A stretch of DNA of 64,000 nt from CAWULT01 sp963923455 (GTDB lineage Bacteria; Acidobacteriota; Vicinamibacteria; Vicinamibacterales; UBA2999): contig CAWULT010000001.1 of the NCBI GenBank assembly GCA_963923455.1, positions 1 to 64,000 of the forward strand, given 5' to 3'. A program made the position numbers and the translations under genes. Positions within the stretch are counted from its first letter, which is position 1. The number at the start of each line of letters is the position of its first letter. Positions 51,796 to 60,591 of this stretch are shown piece by piece. The notes below the pieces were generated by a model. The model was not told the origin of the DNA, ran no database searches, and saw only the letters and a list, made by a program, of their open reading frames with translations.

Positions 51796-52221
51796 ATGGA
51801 GCAGCCGCCGCCCCCGATACCGCCCCCGCAGTCGCCGCGCCCGTCCGAGGCGGCGCTGATCTCGTGGACGCAGTTCATCTACGCGCTCCACGCGCTGAGC
51901 CTGCTCGTCGGCATCATCGGCACCGCCACCGTGATCGGAGCCTTCCTGTTCGGGTGGCCCTCCATCGTGGCCGTGGTCCTGAACTACGTGAAGCGGGCAG
52001 ATGCCCGAGGAACGTGGCTGGAGTCGCACTTCCGCTGGCAGATCCGGACGTTCTGGTTCGGCTTGCTCTGGGTGTGCCTGTGTGCGGCCTTCGTCGTCGT
52101 CACGCTGGGGATCGGGCTGATCGTGGCGTGGTTCCCGCTCGGCGTCGTCGCGCTCTGGTTCATCTACCGGGTGGTGCGGGGGTGGGTGGCGCTGAACGAC
52201 CGGCGGCCGATGTACGCCTGA
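51796..52221 (+). CDS. DUF4870-like membrane protein
   Basis: 141 residues. Pro-rich N-terminus, three or four membrane helices (LHALSLLVGIIGTATVIGAF; FWFGLLWVCLCAAFVVVTLG; LIVAWFPLGVVALWFIYRVV) with SHFRWQIRTFWFG between them, the pattern of DUF4870 proteins common in proteobacteria and acidobacteria. GGAGG lies 5 bases before the ATG. Function unknown. Confidence 0.82.
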   Translation: MEQPPPPIPPPQSPRPSEAALISWTQFIYALHALSLLVGIIGTATVIGAFLFGWPSIVAVVLNYVKRADARGTWLESHFRWQIRTFWFGLLWVCLCAAFVVVTLGIGLIVAWFPLGVVALWFIYRVVRGWVALNDRRPMYA

Positions 52222-52326
52222 GTTCGGCGCGCCGAGTGGTGCCGACGGCGCCTGCCGGGTCGGCACGCTGGACGGAACGGACGCCAGACCCGAAAAGGTG
52301 GTTGATCCGGCCCCTGTGTCGGCGAG

Positions 52327-53841
52327 ATGATGACGCCTTCGAGCGTGATGCGAGCGAGCCGGATGTTCTGTCGATTCGTCCTGGCGGTCCTGTTGACCGT
52401 CGCCGCGGTGCTTCCCGCGGGCGCCGCCGTGGCGCCGGACGCCAGGAAGCCGACCGTTCGCGCGAAGAAGGCATCCTCGTCGCGGCGCGCCCCAGTCCGA
52501 ACGGCGTCACGGCCCACCGTACGCCGCGCGTCCGCCAAGAGCCGCCGAGTGCCCCCCCGCAAGACCACGGCAACGCCATCGAAGGCCTCGCCGGCCCCTC
52601 GTGGCAGGACGGCGCCCGCCCCCGTGCCGCTGACGGTGGCCACCCGCGTGGTGCAGACCGGATGCCTGACACCGGGCGAACTGGAGTCGCTGGCCGTGTC
52701 GTTCGGCCTGCCCGAAGCCGAGATGGGCGACGTGCTGGCCGGCGGGCAGCCGGGGCAGACCGCCGCCCCGGCCGACGCGGCCCACTGTGTCAGCGTCGCG
52801 ACGGCGTCGAACCCGAGCGGGTCAGTCGACACGGTGGCGTTCGTGGCGGGCCGCCCCGACGCCAGCGCGGTCCCGGCCCTGCTGCGTCGTGACGCGCCGC
52901 TCGTGGCGGTACAGGCGGCGGCGTGGACCTGCGAAGTGGCGACGCACGATTCGTTGACGCTGCCCGTGCCGGCCCTCGACAGCGACGTCGAACAGGCTCT
53001 CGCGGAGGTACCGGAGAACCTCAGGTGGGAAGTGGGGATCATCGCGCGCCGGATGGCTGGCGGTCGCCCCACCGCGGCCGACGAGTTGCTGCGAATCCTG
53101 TTCACCGCCGGTACGGCCGAGGCGCCGTCGCGTCTGCTCGGCGTCGAGCTGCTCGACAGTGCCACGGGCCGCGGCATCACGGGCGTGTGGTGGCTTCCGC
53201 GTGAGGATCGCCCCGGCGCCCTCGTGGGGGCCGGCGACGTCGAGTACGAGCGCCTGCTGTGGCAATCGGCCGTCGACTACAAGCGCATCTCGCGCGGCGT
53301 CGGGGCCGCGACGCGGTCCGTGCGGCGGCGCGTGACCGTGAAGAACGCGAGCGGCGAGCGCGTGACGCGGGTGCGGACCGTCCGGATCGCCAGCCAGCAC
53401 GTCGGCGTCGACATGTCGGCGCCCACCGGAACGCCGGTGCACGCGGTAGCCGACGCGACGGTGGCCTTCCGCGGACGTCGGGGCGCGTTCGGCAACCTCG
53501 TGATCCTCGATCACGGGCACGGCTACCAGACTTTCTACGCGCACCTGTCGAAGTTCGCCGCCGACCTCGCGGTGGGGCAGACGGTTCGGCGCGGCGACGT
53601 GATCGCGCTCGTCGGCAGCACCGGCCGGTCGACCGGCCCGCACCTGCACTTCGAGGTGCGCGAGAACGGGCAGTACGTCGACCCCTTCGACGACGAGCAC
53701 CAGGTGCCCGTCTGGGACCTGCACCCGGACGAGGAGAGCGTGGTGCTGCTGCGCGCGCTGGCGCTGCGCGCCGCCCGTGAAGGCGCGGCGCTGCCGGTTG
53801 GCAGCGGCTGCTCCGGCGGCGACACCCTCGCGCTCGAGTAG
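52327..53841 (+). CDS. M23 family metallopeptidase (LytM domain), exported
   Basis: 504 residues. Signal peptide, then a Lys/Arg/Ser/Thr/Pro-rich linker (residues about 40-95) and a central region with ALAEVPENLRWEVGII and LWWQSAVDYK-like segments. The LytM domain at the C-terminus has HVGVDMSAPTGTPVHAVA (zinc His and Asp), YQTFYAHLSKF and GPHLHFEVRENG (HxH). It cleaves, or activates others to cleave, peptidoglycan cross-links in the periplasm. Stand-alone gene. Confidence 0.92.
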   Translation: MMTPSSVMRASRMFCRFVLAVLLTVAAVLPAGAAVAPDARKPTVRAKKASSSRRAPVRTASRPTVRRASAKSRRVPPRKTTATPSKASPAPRGRTAPAPVPLTVATRVVQTGCLTPGELESLAVSFGLPEAEMGDVLAGGQPGQTAAPADAAHCVSVATASNPSGSVDTVAFVAGRPDASAVPALLRRDAPLVAVQAAAWTCEVATHDSLTLPVPALDSDVEQALAEVPENLRWEVGIIARRMAGGRPTAADELLRILFTAGTAEAPSRLLGVELLDSATGRGITGVWWLPREDRPGALVGAGDVEYERLLWQSAVDYKRISRGVGAATRSVRRRVTVKNASGERVTRVRTVRIASQHVGVDMSAPTGTPVHAVADATVAFRGRRGAFGNLVILDHGHGYQTFYAHLSKFAADLAVGQTVRRGDVIALVGSTGRSTGPHLHFEVRENGQYVDPFDDEHQVPVWDLHPDEESVVLLRALALRAAREGAALPVGSGCSGGDTLALE

Positions 53842-53953
53842 CGGACGCCCGGAGGCGGAGGTCCGGCCTCCCGCGATCGATCTTCGTACGGCCAGCGCCG
53901 CCAACGACTGTAGTGCTCCCGCCGGATGCGGGCGGGCGCGGCCCCTTCCACGG

Positions 53954-54340
53954 ATGGACCAGTGGCTGAATCTCGCGTTCTTCGTGGTCCACACGGCCTG
54001 GACGCTGTTCACCTGCGTCGGCTGGATCTGGAAGCGGACCCGCGTGATGCAGCTCGTCGCGGCGCTCCTGACCGCCCTGTCGTGGCTCGGCCTCGGGGCC
54101 TGGTACGGGTGGGGCTACTGCCCGTTCACCGACTGGCATTGGCAGGTGCGAGCCCGGCTGGGCTATCACGACCCTCCGTCCTACGTGCAGTTGCTCATTC
54201 GGGAAGTCGCGAGGATTGACGTCGGGCCGCGCGTGGCCGACGCACTGGCCGTGGGTGTGCTGGCGGGGGCCCTGGGACTGAGCGTGTGGCTCACTGTCCG
54301 CGATCGTCTGGTTCGAGCCGCTACTCGAAGCGTCGGATGA
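53954..54340 (+). CDS. DUF2784-like membrane protein
   Basis: 128 residues with four membrane helices. CPFTDWHWQVRARLGY followed by SYVQLLIREV in the middle corresponds to the conserved CPLT...W..RxxxG region of DUF2784. No ribosome site is evident. Convergent with, and overlapping by 20 bases, the phosphatase gene. Function unknown. Confidence 0.68.
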   Translation: MDQWLNLAFFVVHTAWTLFTCVGWIWKRTRVMQLVAALLTALSWLGLGAWYGWGYCPFTDWHWQVRARLGYHDPPSYVQLLIREVARIDVGPRVADALAVGVLAGALGLSVWLTVRDRLVRAATRSVG

Positions 54341-54863
54341 CGTCTCGCTGCTCGGCTGTTTCCGGACAGTGAGGGCTGCGCCTGGTTCGCAGGATCTCGA
54401 GCGCCTCGTCCGGCGACGCGCCGAGCCGCACGAGCGCACAGCCTCCGATGATGCCGGCGCGACCCAGGCCCCCGGCGCAGTGGATCACCACAGTGTGACC
54501 ACCCTGTGCGGCGGCCACGATCTGGTCGACCAGCGCTCGCACGGGCGCCACATCGGGTAACACGCCGCCGTCCGGAATCGGCAGGCGATGCACGCGGACG
54601 CCGCGCCGCTCCGCCTCCTCGACCAGGGCCGCGATCCTCAGGCGGTGCAGTTCGTGGTCCTCGAGCAGGCAGACCTGCACCTGCATCTGGAACTCGCGCA
54701 CGAGTCGATCGAGGTCGGCCGCGAGGTCGCGCTCCCAGGTGCCGCCGAACGTCGAGTCGTTGTGCTTGCCCGGTGCGAAGGTGAGGCCGATGCGGCCGGG
54801 CAGGCCCTCGGCGATCCAGTCGACGCAAATCGGGTGCGTGACGGACGTCATGGGCTGGCCCAT
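54321..54863 (-). CDS. Dual-specificity/tyrosine phosphatase-like protein
   Basis: 180 residues. The cysteine phosphatase P-loop HCAGGLGRAG (about 126-135, HCxxGxGR plus a following residue) is intact, with a general-acid loop LPIPDGGVLPD. Protein-tyrosine phosphatases of the CDKN3/DSP-like type share this layout. No signal peptide. Start ATG 54863 with TACAAT eight bases upstream and no ribosome site; a second ATG four codons later is the alternative. Substrate unknown. Confidence 0.82.
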   Translation of the reverse strand: MGQPMTSVTHPICVDWIAEGLPGRIGLTFAPGKHNDSTFGGTWERDLAADLDRLVREFQMQVQVCLLEDHELHRLRIAALVEEAERRGVRVHRLPIPDGGVLPDVAPVRALVDQIVAAAQGGHTVVIHCAGGLGRAGIIGGCALVRLGASPDEALEILRTRRSPHCPETAEQRDVIRRFE

Positions 54864-54871
54864 GGAGGGGG

Positions 54872-54877
54872 ATTGTA
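54872..54877 (-). promoter_or_regulatory. TACAAT box eight bases before the phosphatase start
   Basis: TACAAT, then CCCCCTCC-type pyrimidine spacer, then ATG. Predicted transcript start is within two bases of the ATG (leaderless). Confidence 0.42.
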
Positions 54878-54985
54878 GTCCGACGGTCGGGATGGCCCGG
54901 CCGCGTGTGACACAGGGCCGGCCTGCTACCTGCCTGGCGTGCCGAGGGGCTACGATGTGACCCACGCATCGGAGGAGATGCCCCA

Positions 54986-55573
54986 ATGGACAGACAGAGA
55001 TCCTCGGCCGTGCTCGTCGTGGCGGCGATCGTCGCGGCCTTTGCGCTCGGGCGTTCTGGCGTTGGCAGCCAGGTCGAGGCACAGGGCACGCCGGGCACGC
55101 TGACGGCGCTCGACTACCAGCAGATCACGCAGCTCATCAACCGCTATGCGTACGGCATCGACACCTGCGCCAACAACGGCTACGACTACGCGAACGTCTT
55201 CACGGCCGACGGCGTGTTCATCGACAGGAACTCCGACGCGGGGTTCGCGGCTGGCGGGCGCGTGCTCGCGAAGGGGCGTGACGCCCTGGCCGCGCTGGTT
55301 GGCGGCGGCACGCGCGGCTGCAAGACGAAGCTCGTGTGGACCGACTGGAGCCACCTGATGCTGAACCACGAGGTCACGCCGACGGCCGATGGTGCGACGG
55401 GCCGCATCTACCTGGTGCAGCTCGGCATGAAGGGCCCCGGCACCATCGAGCGGCACGGCGGCTACGAGGACGTCTACGTGCGCACGCCCGAGGGCTGGCG
55501 CATCAAGTCGCGCACGCACGTCCGCAACAAGGCGTGGCACGCAACGGCGTTGCAGACGCCGGACTTGAATTAG
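54986..55573 (+). CDS. Exported NTF2/SnoaL-like protein
   Basis: 195 residues. Signal peptide or anchor (SAVLVVAAIVAAFALG), then an SnoaL/NTF2-like fold: ALDYQQITQLINRYAYGID, YANVFTADGVFID, a GRIYLVQLG strand, YEDVYVRTPEGWRIKSRTH. GGAGGAG lies 8 bases before the ATG and a TACGAT box about 30 bases upstream. Such proteins bind small molecules or act as accessory enzymes; role unknown. Last gene before the island. Confidence 0.83.
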   Translation: MDRQRSSAVLVVAAIVAAFALGRSGVGSQVEAQGTPGTLTALDYQQITQLINRYAYGIDTCANNGYDYANVFTADGVFIDRNSDAGFAAGGRVLAKGRDALAALVGGGTRGCKTKLVWTDWSHLMLNHEVTPTADGATGRIYLVQLGMKGPGTIERHGGYEDVYVRTPEGWRIKSRTHVRNKAWHATALQTPDLN

Positions 55574-55648
55574 GGGAGGCGGCGGGGCAACGGCGTGCCC
55601 TCGGCGCCGAGCACCGGCGCCGACAGCAGGCCTGAGCGAACCGAAGGT

Positions 55649-55674
55649 TGGTGGAGGCGGCGGGAGTTGAACCC
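55649..55674 (-). other. att-site: 3' fragment of tmRNA gene (ssrA), left edge of genomic island
   Basis: Read on the minus strand these 26 bases are the T-arm half (GGGTTCAACTCCC), the 3' acceptor strand CGCCTCC, the discriminator A and CCA of a tmRNA. The U at acceptor position 70 fits the G3-U70 pair of tmRNA/tRNA-Ala. No matching 5' acceptor GG(A/G)GGCG is found 50-350 bases away, so the gene body is absent. This is the duplicated attachment core left when an integrase inserts an element into the 3' end of ssrA. The full gene should lie to the right, beyond the window. Confidence 0.72.
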
Positions 55675-55885
55675 TGAGGCATGGCTTTAGCGTAAGTGAT
55701 TGATGGCGTGGCTGTTATGGCTCTAAAGGCCACTCGCGAAACAGGTTATCTGGCTTTGGTCTGTCGACACGAGTGGACGAGATCCGACGCCACGGGTCCC
55801 CTGTGATGGAAACATAGCGGAGACGGTTGGAGACAGGCCCGAGACGCGCGCGCACCTCATAAACTGGCGAATCGACCACTCGTCA

Positions 55886-56656
55886 TCATGGCGTGAAGAC
55901 CCGGGCCGGCTGTCTTGAACGGGTCAGGTGGGGGAAGATCAGGAGCCCGCTGTCCGGTTGAAGTCCGTCCGCGCGTTCCGTCCAGTGGTGCGCAAAGCGT
56001 GGATGCAGTTGTTTGAACAGGTAGGGCGCATGTTCACTCCGGTAGGGCCTCACATCGATATTGGCGCCACGCAGACGGTCTCGCGGGTGGGTCGCGTAGG
56101 GTTCTGGCGTCGTCTTGCTGGCATCGATGAGCGCCGTCTGTAGTCGCCCGCAGCGTTGTTCGGGAGACAGGTGGGCGCCGGCATGTTCTTCACGCATCGG
56201 ACGATCTGGAAATCGACACACCCCGTGATAGTGCTGCAACCCTCCCGTACCGTCCTCTCCTCGCCACTGCTGACAGATCGTTTCGGGCATCAAGAAGAAT
56301 ACGCATCGGTCGTGGTAGTCGGTCAGTCGCCATGCTGATGCCCCCCACAAGGCCTTCTCAGCTCTCCTCGTCCAGAGATTCAGGTAGAACTGGTGGTCTC
56401 GTACTCGCCGCTGTTCGTGTGGTCGTACGCCAGCGATGAACGGAAGCAGGATGGTGATAAAGGCCTCTGGTCGAATATCTCTGTCAATCCATTCCGCGAG
56501 CATGTGGCCTTGGTGATCCGCCGGTGACCCACACAGCACTCTTCCTTCATCGTCATCGTCTTCTTCTTGGTGTTGACCCTGTCCTTGGCGATCCGTAGTT
56601 CCTAGAACAGTCCTCGTCACCTCCGGGATTGATCCTTGTATTTCAGTCATCTTCAT
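55886..56656 (-). CDS. Possible HUH-type replication/mobilisation (Rep-like) protein
   Basis: About 256 residues (start ATG 56656 with AGGA 6 bases upstream; other starts up to 56668 are possible). It begins with a low-complexity acidic run (EEDDDDEG). Three features resemble rolling-circle Rep proteins in the right order: a hydrophobic strand AFITILLPFIAG (motif 1-like), LQHYHGVCRFP with a His-hydrophobic-His core (motif 2), and YLFKQLHPRF with a Tyr (motif 3-like). Codon use is less GC-biased than the left part of the window. No firm homologue recognised, and only one candidate Tyr is clear. Confidence 0.45.
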   Translation of the reverse strand: MKMTEIQGSIPEVTRTVLGTTDRQGQGQHQEEDDDDEGRVLCGSPADHQGHMLAEWIDRDIRPEAFITILLPFIAGVRPHEQRRVRDHQFYLNLWTRRAEKALWGASAWRLTDYHDRCVFFLMPETICQQWRGEDGTGGLQHYHGVCRFPDRPMREEHAGAHLSPEQRCGRLQTALIDASKTTPEPYATHPRDRLRGANIDVRPYRSEHAPYLFKQLHPRFAHHWTERADGLQPDSGLLIFPHLTRSRQPARVFTP

Positions 56657-57454
56657 CACATTCCTCACATTCCTCTCTCAACTCACTCAGATACACGTAG
56701 CCTCTAGCACCCGGCGAGATGGCTTCTTGACACGGTCGGGACACCGGAGCGTGTGCCGACGTGGACGACGAACTGGTTTCCGCATGGGCTTGGCTCAACA
56801 GGCGGACCGTTCTACGAGCTATTTATGGGGGGAACGGGTGATTCAGGCTGGCAGGTGAAAAAATTTCTCTATTGCTTATTACGCAACGAGTTACGGGGAA
56901 TATCGATCGCGAGCGACGGGCTGGATCGTTTCCCTCCAACTGGGGACAGACACCCCATACACCACGCGACCTTGTGGCCCTAGATCGTCGTACTGAGGAC
57001 AGCCGGGTCACGTGCCGTCTTTCAGAGTTCTCGTTGTTGACTGGCCAATCGACGACCTAGTGCCTGTGGCATGGTCTCGACGGTGGGCCGCATCCACGTA
57101 TGTCTGTGGGATCTCTGCTGGCTGGAGATGGCACCGCCGAGAGGTCTGTCAGTGTGGGCCGTGACGCACACCAGCGGATGTTCGACACGCGCGTCTGGTG
57201 CCGAACACCCCGCCGTCCTAAGACCCCAAGCTGCTGGTCGACGAGGTTGGACCAAGAGAACAGGCGGCAGCAAGTGCCCGGATGTACGCACGCCTCGCGG
57301 CCACACTTTCGGACCACGTTACCGGCCAGCCTCCGCCTGTGGGACGCCGCTGACCAACTGGTACTGCCGGTAGTGCGGCTTTCGGGTCACTCCGCCTCCG
57401 GAACTGTGCGTTGTTGCCCGGGTTCCTCAGTCGGGTCCATACTGCTCCCGGCCT
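56657..57454. other. About 800-bp intergenic stretch in the island without a supported gene
   Basis: AT-richer than the chromosome to the left (56,830-56,890 is especially so). Short open frames occur but none has a ribosome site with protein-like composition. TTGACA near 56727 has no clear partner. A CATACT at 57438-57443 lies just before hsdM and may be its -10. An origin or transfer site of the element could be here but cannot be identified by eye. Confidence 0.45.
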
Positions 57455-59197
57455 ATGCCTGATCCGAACCTCTCGTCCTTCATCTGGTCTGTCGCCGACC
57501 TCCTGCGCGGCGACTACAAACAGTCCGAATACGGCAAGGTCATCCTGCCGTTCACCGTGCTGCGGCGGCTGGATTGCGTCCTTGAGGCCACCAAGCCCGC
57601 CGTGCTGACGGAACTGGCGACCAGAGAAAAGGCCGGGGTGAACCCGGAGCCGTTCCTGCTTCGGAAATCCGGACAACTGTTCTTCAATACCTCGCCCCTC
57701 GACATGAAGAAGCTGATGGGCGATCAGGACCACATCAAGGAGAACCTGTTCGCCTACCTGCAAGGGTTCTCGCCCGCCGTGCGAGACATCTTCGAGTCCT
57801 TCGACTTCCACACCCAGATCGACCGGCTGGTCAAGTCAGGGCTGCTGTATCTGGTGTCCGAGAAGTTCGCCCATATCGACCTGCACCCGGACGCCGTCAG
57901 CAATGCCCAGATGGGGGTGGTCTTCGAGGAGCTGATTCGGAAATTCGCCGAACTGTCCAACGAGACGGCAGGGGAGCACTTCACGCCCCGCGAAGTCATC
58001 CGGCTGATGGTCAACCTGCTATTCATCGAGGACGACGCCGCCCTGACCAAGCCGGGAGTGGTCCGGTCCATCTACGACCCCACGGCGGGCACAGGGGGCA
58101 TGTTGTCCGTCGCCGGTGAGCACCTCGCGGACCTGAACCCCGACGCCCGACTCGTGATGTACGGGCAGGAGTTGAACCCCGAGTCCTACGCGATCTGCAA
58201 GGCGGACATGCTGATCAAGGGGCAGGACATCGCGAACATCATCTTCGGCAACACGCTGTCGAACGACGGGCTCCCCGGCAAGCACTTCGACTACATGCTG
58301 TCCAACCCGCCGTTCGGCGTGGAGTGGAAGAAGATCGAGAAGGAGGTCCGGCGGGAGGCTGAGCAGCAGGGCTACAACGGGCGTTTCGGTCCCGGCCTGC
58401 CTCGCGTCAGCGACGGCTCTCTGCTGTTTCTCCTGCACCTCATTTCCAAGATGCGGCCGGCCAAGGACGGCGGCAGCCGCTTCGGGATCGTCCTGAACGG
58501 CTCGCCGCTGTTCACGGGCGGGGCGGGGTCGGGCGAGAGCGAGATCCGCCGCTACGTGCTGGAGAACGACCTCGTCGAGGCGATCATCGGTCTCCCGACC
58601 GACATGTTCTACAACACCGGCATCTCCACCTACGTGTGGATCGTCAGCAATCGGAAGCCCGAGCACCGGAAGGGCAAGCTCCAACTGATCGACGCCAGTA
58701 GCTTCTGGCAGAAGATGCGGAAAAGCCTCGGCAGCAAGCGCAAGGAACTGAGTCCCGAGCACATCGAGGCAATCACGCGCCTGTTCGGTGACTGTCAGGA
58801 TGTCACCACGGACGGCGTGCCGATCAGCCGGATCTTCAAGAATGAGGACTTCGGGTACCGCACCATCACGGTCGAACGTCCCGAGCGGGATGCGGCCGGG
58901 AGGATCGTGAACGCCACCAAGGGCAAGCTGAAGGGTAAGCCGCAGCCGGACGCCAACCTACGTGATACCGAGAACGTGCCCCTGAACGAGGACGTAGAGA
59001 CGTACTTCACGCGCGAAGTGCTGCCTCATGCCCCCGATGCGTGGATCGACCACGAGAAGACGAAGATCGGCTACGAGATCCCATTCAACCGGCACTTTTA
59101 CGTCTTCAAGCCGCCCCGAGAACTGGCCGAGATCGATGCCGACCTGAAGGTGGTCACCAACCGCATTCTGACGATGATCGGGGAGTTGTCGAAGTGA
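57455..59197 (+). CDS. hsdM: Type I restriction-modification system, modification (M) subunit
   Basis: 580 residues. N-terminal HsdM helical domain ([36 protein letters not shown]) precedes an N6-adenine methyltransferase: motif [11 protein letters not shown] (about 208-217) and motif [10 protein letters not shown] (about 285). [15 protein letters not shown] just before motif I is also classic. With HsdS it methylates adenine in the target sequence and forms the core of the restriction complex. GTGA overlap with hsdS. Confidence 0.96.
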   Translation: MPDPNLSSFIWSVADLLRGDYKQSEYGKVILPFTVLRRLDCVLEATKPAVLTELATREKAGVNPEPFLLRKSGQLFFNTSPLDMKKLMGDQDHIKENLFAYLQGFSPAVRDIFESFDFHTQIDRLVKSGLLYLVSEKFAHIDLHPDAVSNAQMGVVFEELIRKFAELSNETAGEHFTPREVIRLMVNLLFIEDDAALTKPGVVRSIYDPTAGTGGMLSVAGEHLADLNPDARLVMYGQELNPESYAICKADMLIKGQDIANIIFGNTLSNDGLPGKHFDYMLSNPPFGVEWKKIEKEVRREAEQQGYNGRFGPGLPRVSDGSLLFLLHLISKMRPAKDGGSRFGIVLNGSPLFTGGAGSGESEIRRYVLENDLVEAIIGLPTDMFYNTGISTYVWIVSNRKPEHRKGKLQLIDASSFWQKMRKSLGSKRKELSPEHIEAITRLFGDCQDVTTDGVPISRIFKNEDFGYRTITVERPERDAAGRIVNATKGKLKGKPQPDANLRDTENVPLNEDVETYFTREVLPHAPDAWIDHEKTKIGYEIPFNRHFYVFKPPRELAEIDADLKVVTNRILTMIGELSK

Positions 59198-60537
59198 GCT
59201 TCCCGCGTTACCCGAAGTACAAGGACAGCGGCGTGGAGTGGCTAGGCAACGTGCCGGGGCATTGGGCGCTTGATCGGATCAAGTGGTCAACCGTGGGCTG
59301 CAAGAATGGCATCTGGGGAGACGAAGCCAAGGACGACGAGAACGATATTCCGTGTGTAAGGGTCGCCGATTTCGACCGGCAAAGGCTCCGAGTTGAACTG
59401 AGCGAACCCACGATTCGGAACGTGACGCAGAACGAACGCACGGGTCGCGTCCTCAGCCGGGGCGACCTGCTTCTTGAGAAGTCCGGCGGGGGCGAGTTGC
59501 AGCCGGTGGGGTGCGTCGTTCTCTACGATGACGACCACCCAGCTGTCTGCTCAAATTTCGTTGCCCGAGTTCAGATCGCTCCGGGCATGAGTTCGTCTTT
59601 CTGGCGCTATCTCCACGCGGCGGCATACGCCGTCCGTCTCAATACCCGCTCGATCAAGCAGACATCAGGCATTCAGAATCTCGACCAGCAGCAGTACCTC
59701 GATGAGAGGGCTGGGTTCCCGCCCAGTGGTGAGCAGATTCAGATCGCCGCCTTTCTCGACCGCGAAACCGCGAAGATCGACGCGCTGGTGGCCGAGCAGC
59801 GGCGGCTGATCGACCTACTGAAGGAGAAGCGCCAAGCCGTCATCTCCCACGCCGTCACCAAGGGGCTGAACCCGCACGCTCCCATGAAGGACTCTGGCAT
59901 CGAGTGGCTGGGGAGCGTGCCAGCGCATTGGACCGTGAAGCGATTCCAAAGGTGTGTCCATGTCGCAGAGGGGCAAGTCGATCCAGCGGACGCCGCCTTT
60001 TCGGAACTGTCGCTCATCGCACCGAATCACATCGAATCTGGCACTGGAAGACTACTAGCTCTCGAAACGGCGGACGAGCAGGGGGCGGAGAGCGGCAAGT
60101 ACCTGTGCAAGACAGGAGATGTCGTCTACAGCAAGATTCGCCCCGCCTTGCGGAAGGTCTGCGTCGCTCCCGAGGACTGCCTATGCAGCGCGGATATGTA
60201 CCCACTCCGGGCGCATTCTGGCCTCACAAATCCGTTCCTGTTCTGGCTGATCCTTTCCGATCATTTTTCTGCATTCGCGGTGCTTGAGTCGCAACGGGTT
60301 GCGATGCCGAAGATCAACCGGGAATCTTTGAAGGCTGTCTTGTTCGCGGTTCCGCCACCAACGGAGCAGTCGCTGATCGCCGCCTTCCTCGGCCGCGAAA
60401 CCGCCAAGATCGACGCCCTCACAGCCGAAGCCCAGCAAACCATCGATCTGCTGCAAGAACGCCGGACCGCCCTGATCTCCGCCGCCGTCACAGGCAAGAT
60501 CGACGTGCGCGGGCTGGTCGGAACCGAGGCCGCATGA
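59194..60537 (+). CDS. hsdS: Type I restriction-modification system, specificity (S) subunit
   Basis: 447 residues from a GTG that overlaps the hsdM stop. Two target-recognition domains, each opening with a repeat ([15 protein letters not shown] near residue 9; [15 protein letters not shown] near 232) and each followed by a coiled-coil spacer ([40 protein letters not shown]) that ends QxxISHAVT/ISAAVT. The two recognition domains differ in sequence, as expected for a bipartite target. It directs HsdM and HsdR to DNA. The internal repeats could allow half-subunit exchange. Confidence 0.95.
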   Translation: MSFPRYPKYKDSGVEWLGNVPGHWALDRIKWSTVGCKNGIWGDEAKDDENDIPCVRVADFDRQRLRVELSEPTIRNVTQNERTGRVLSRGDLLLEKSGGGELQPVGCVVLYDDDHPAVCSNFVARVQIAPGMSSSFWRYLHAAAYAVRLNTRSIKQTSGIQNLDQQQYLDERAGFPPSGEQIQIAAFLDRETAKIDALVAEQRRLIDLLKEKRQAVISHAVTKGLNPHAPMKDSGIEWLGSVPAHWTVKRFQRCVHVAEGQVDPADAAFSELSLIAPNHIESGTGRLLALETADEQGAESGKYLCKTGDVVYSKIRPALRKVCVAPEDCLCSADMYPLRAHSGLTNPFLFWLILSDHFSAFAVLESQRVAMPKINRESLKAVLFAVPPPTEQSLIAAFLGRETAKIDALTAEAQQTIDLLQERRTALISAAVTGKIDVRGLVGTEAA

Positions 60538-60591
60538 ACGTAACCCGTGAACGTCGCAGCACCCGTTTCGCCCCATTCCACTGAGTCTGAC

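Noticed and set aside
55675..55885. A complete tRNA or tmRNA gene at the island edge
   Set aside because: The 3' half is convincing but no matching 5' acceptor strand or anticodon/D-arm pairs are found at tRNA distance or in the following few hundred bases.
57100..57462. A 120-codon plus-strand frame before hsdM
   Set aside because: Irregular composition, no ribosome site, overlaps the hsdM start, and no domain features.
60534..60584. A 16-codon frame overlapping the hsdS stop as ATGA
   Set aside because: Too short, no protein features; the DUF262 gene is read in another frame further on.
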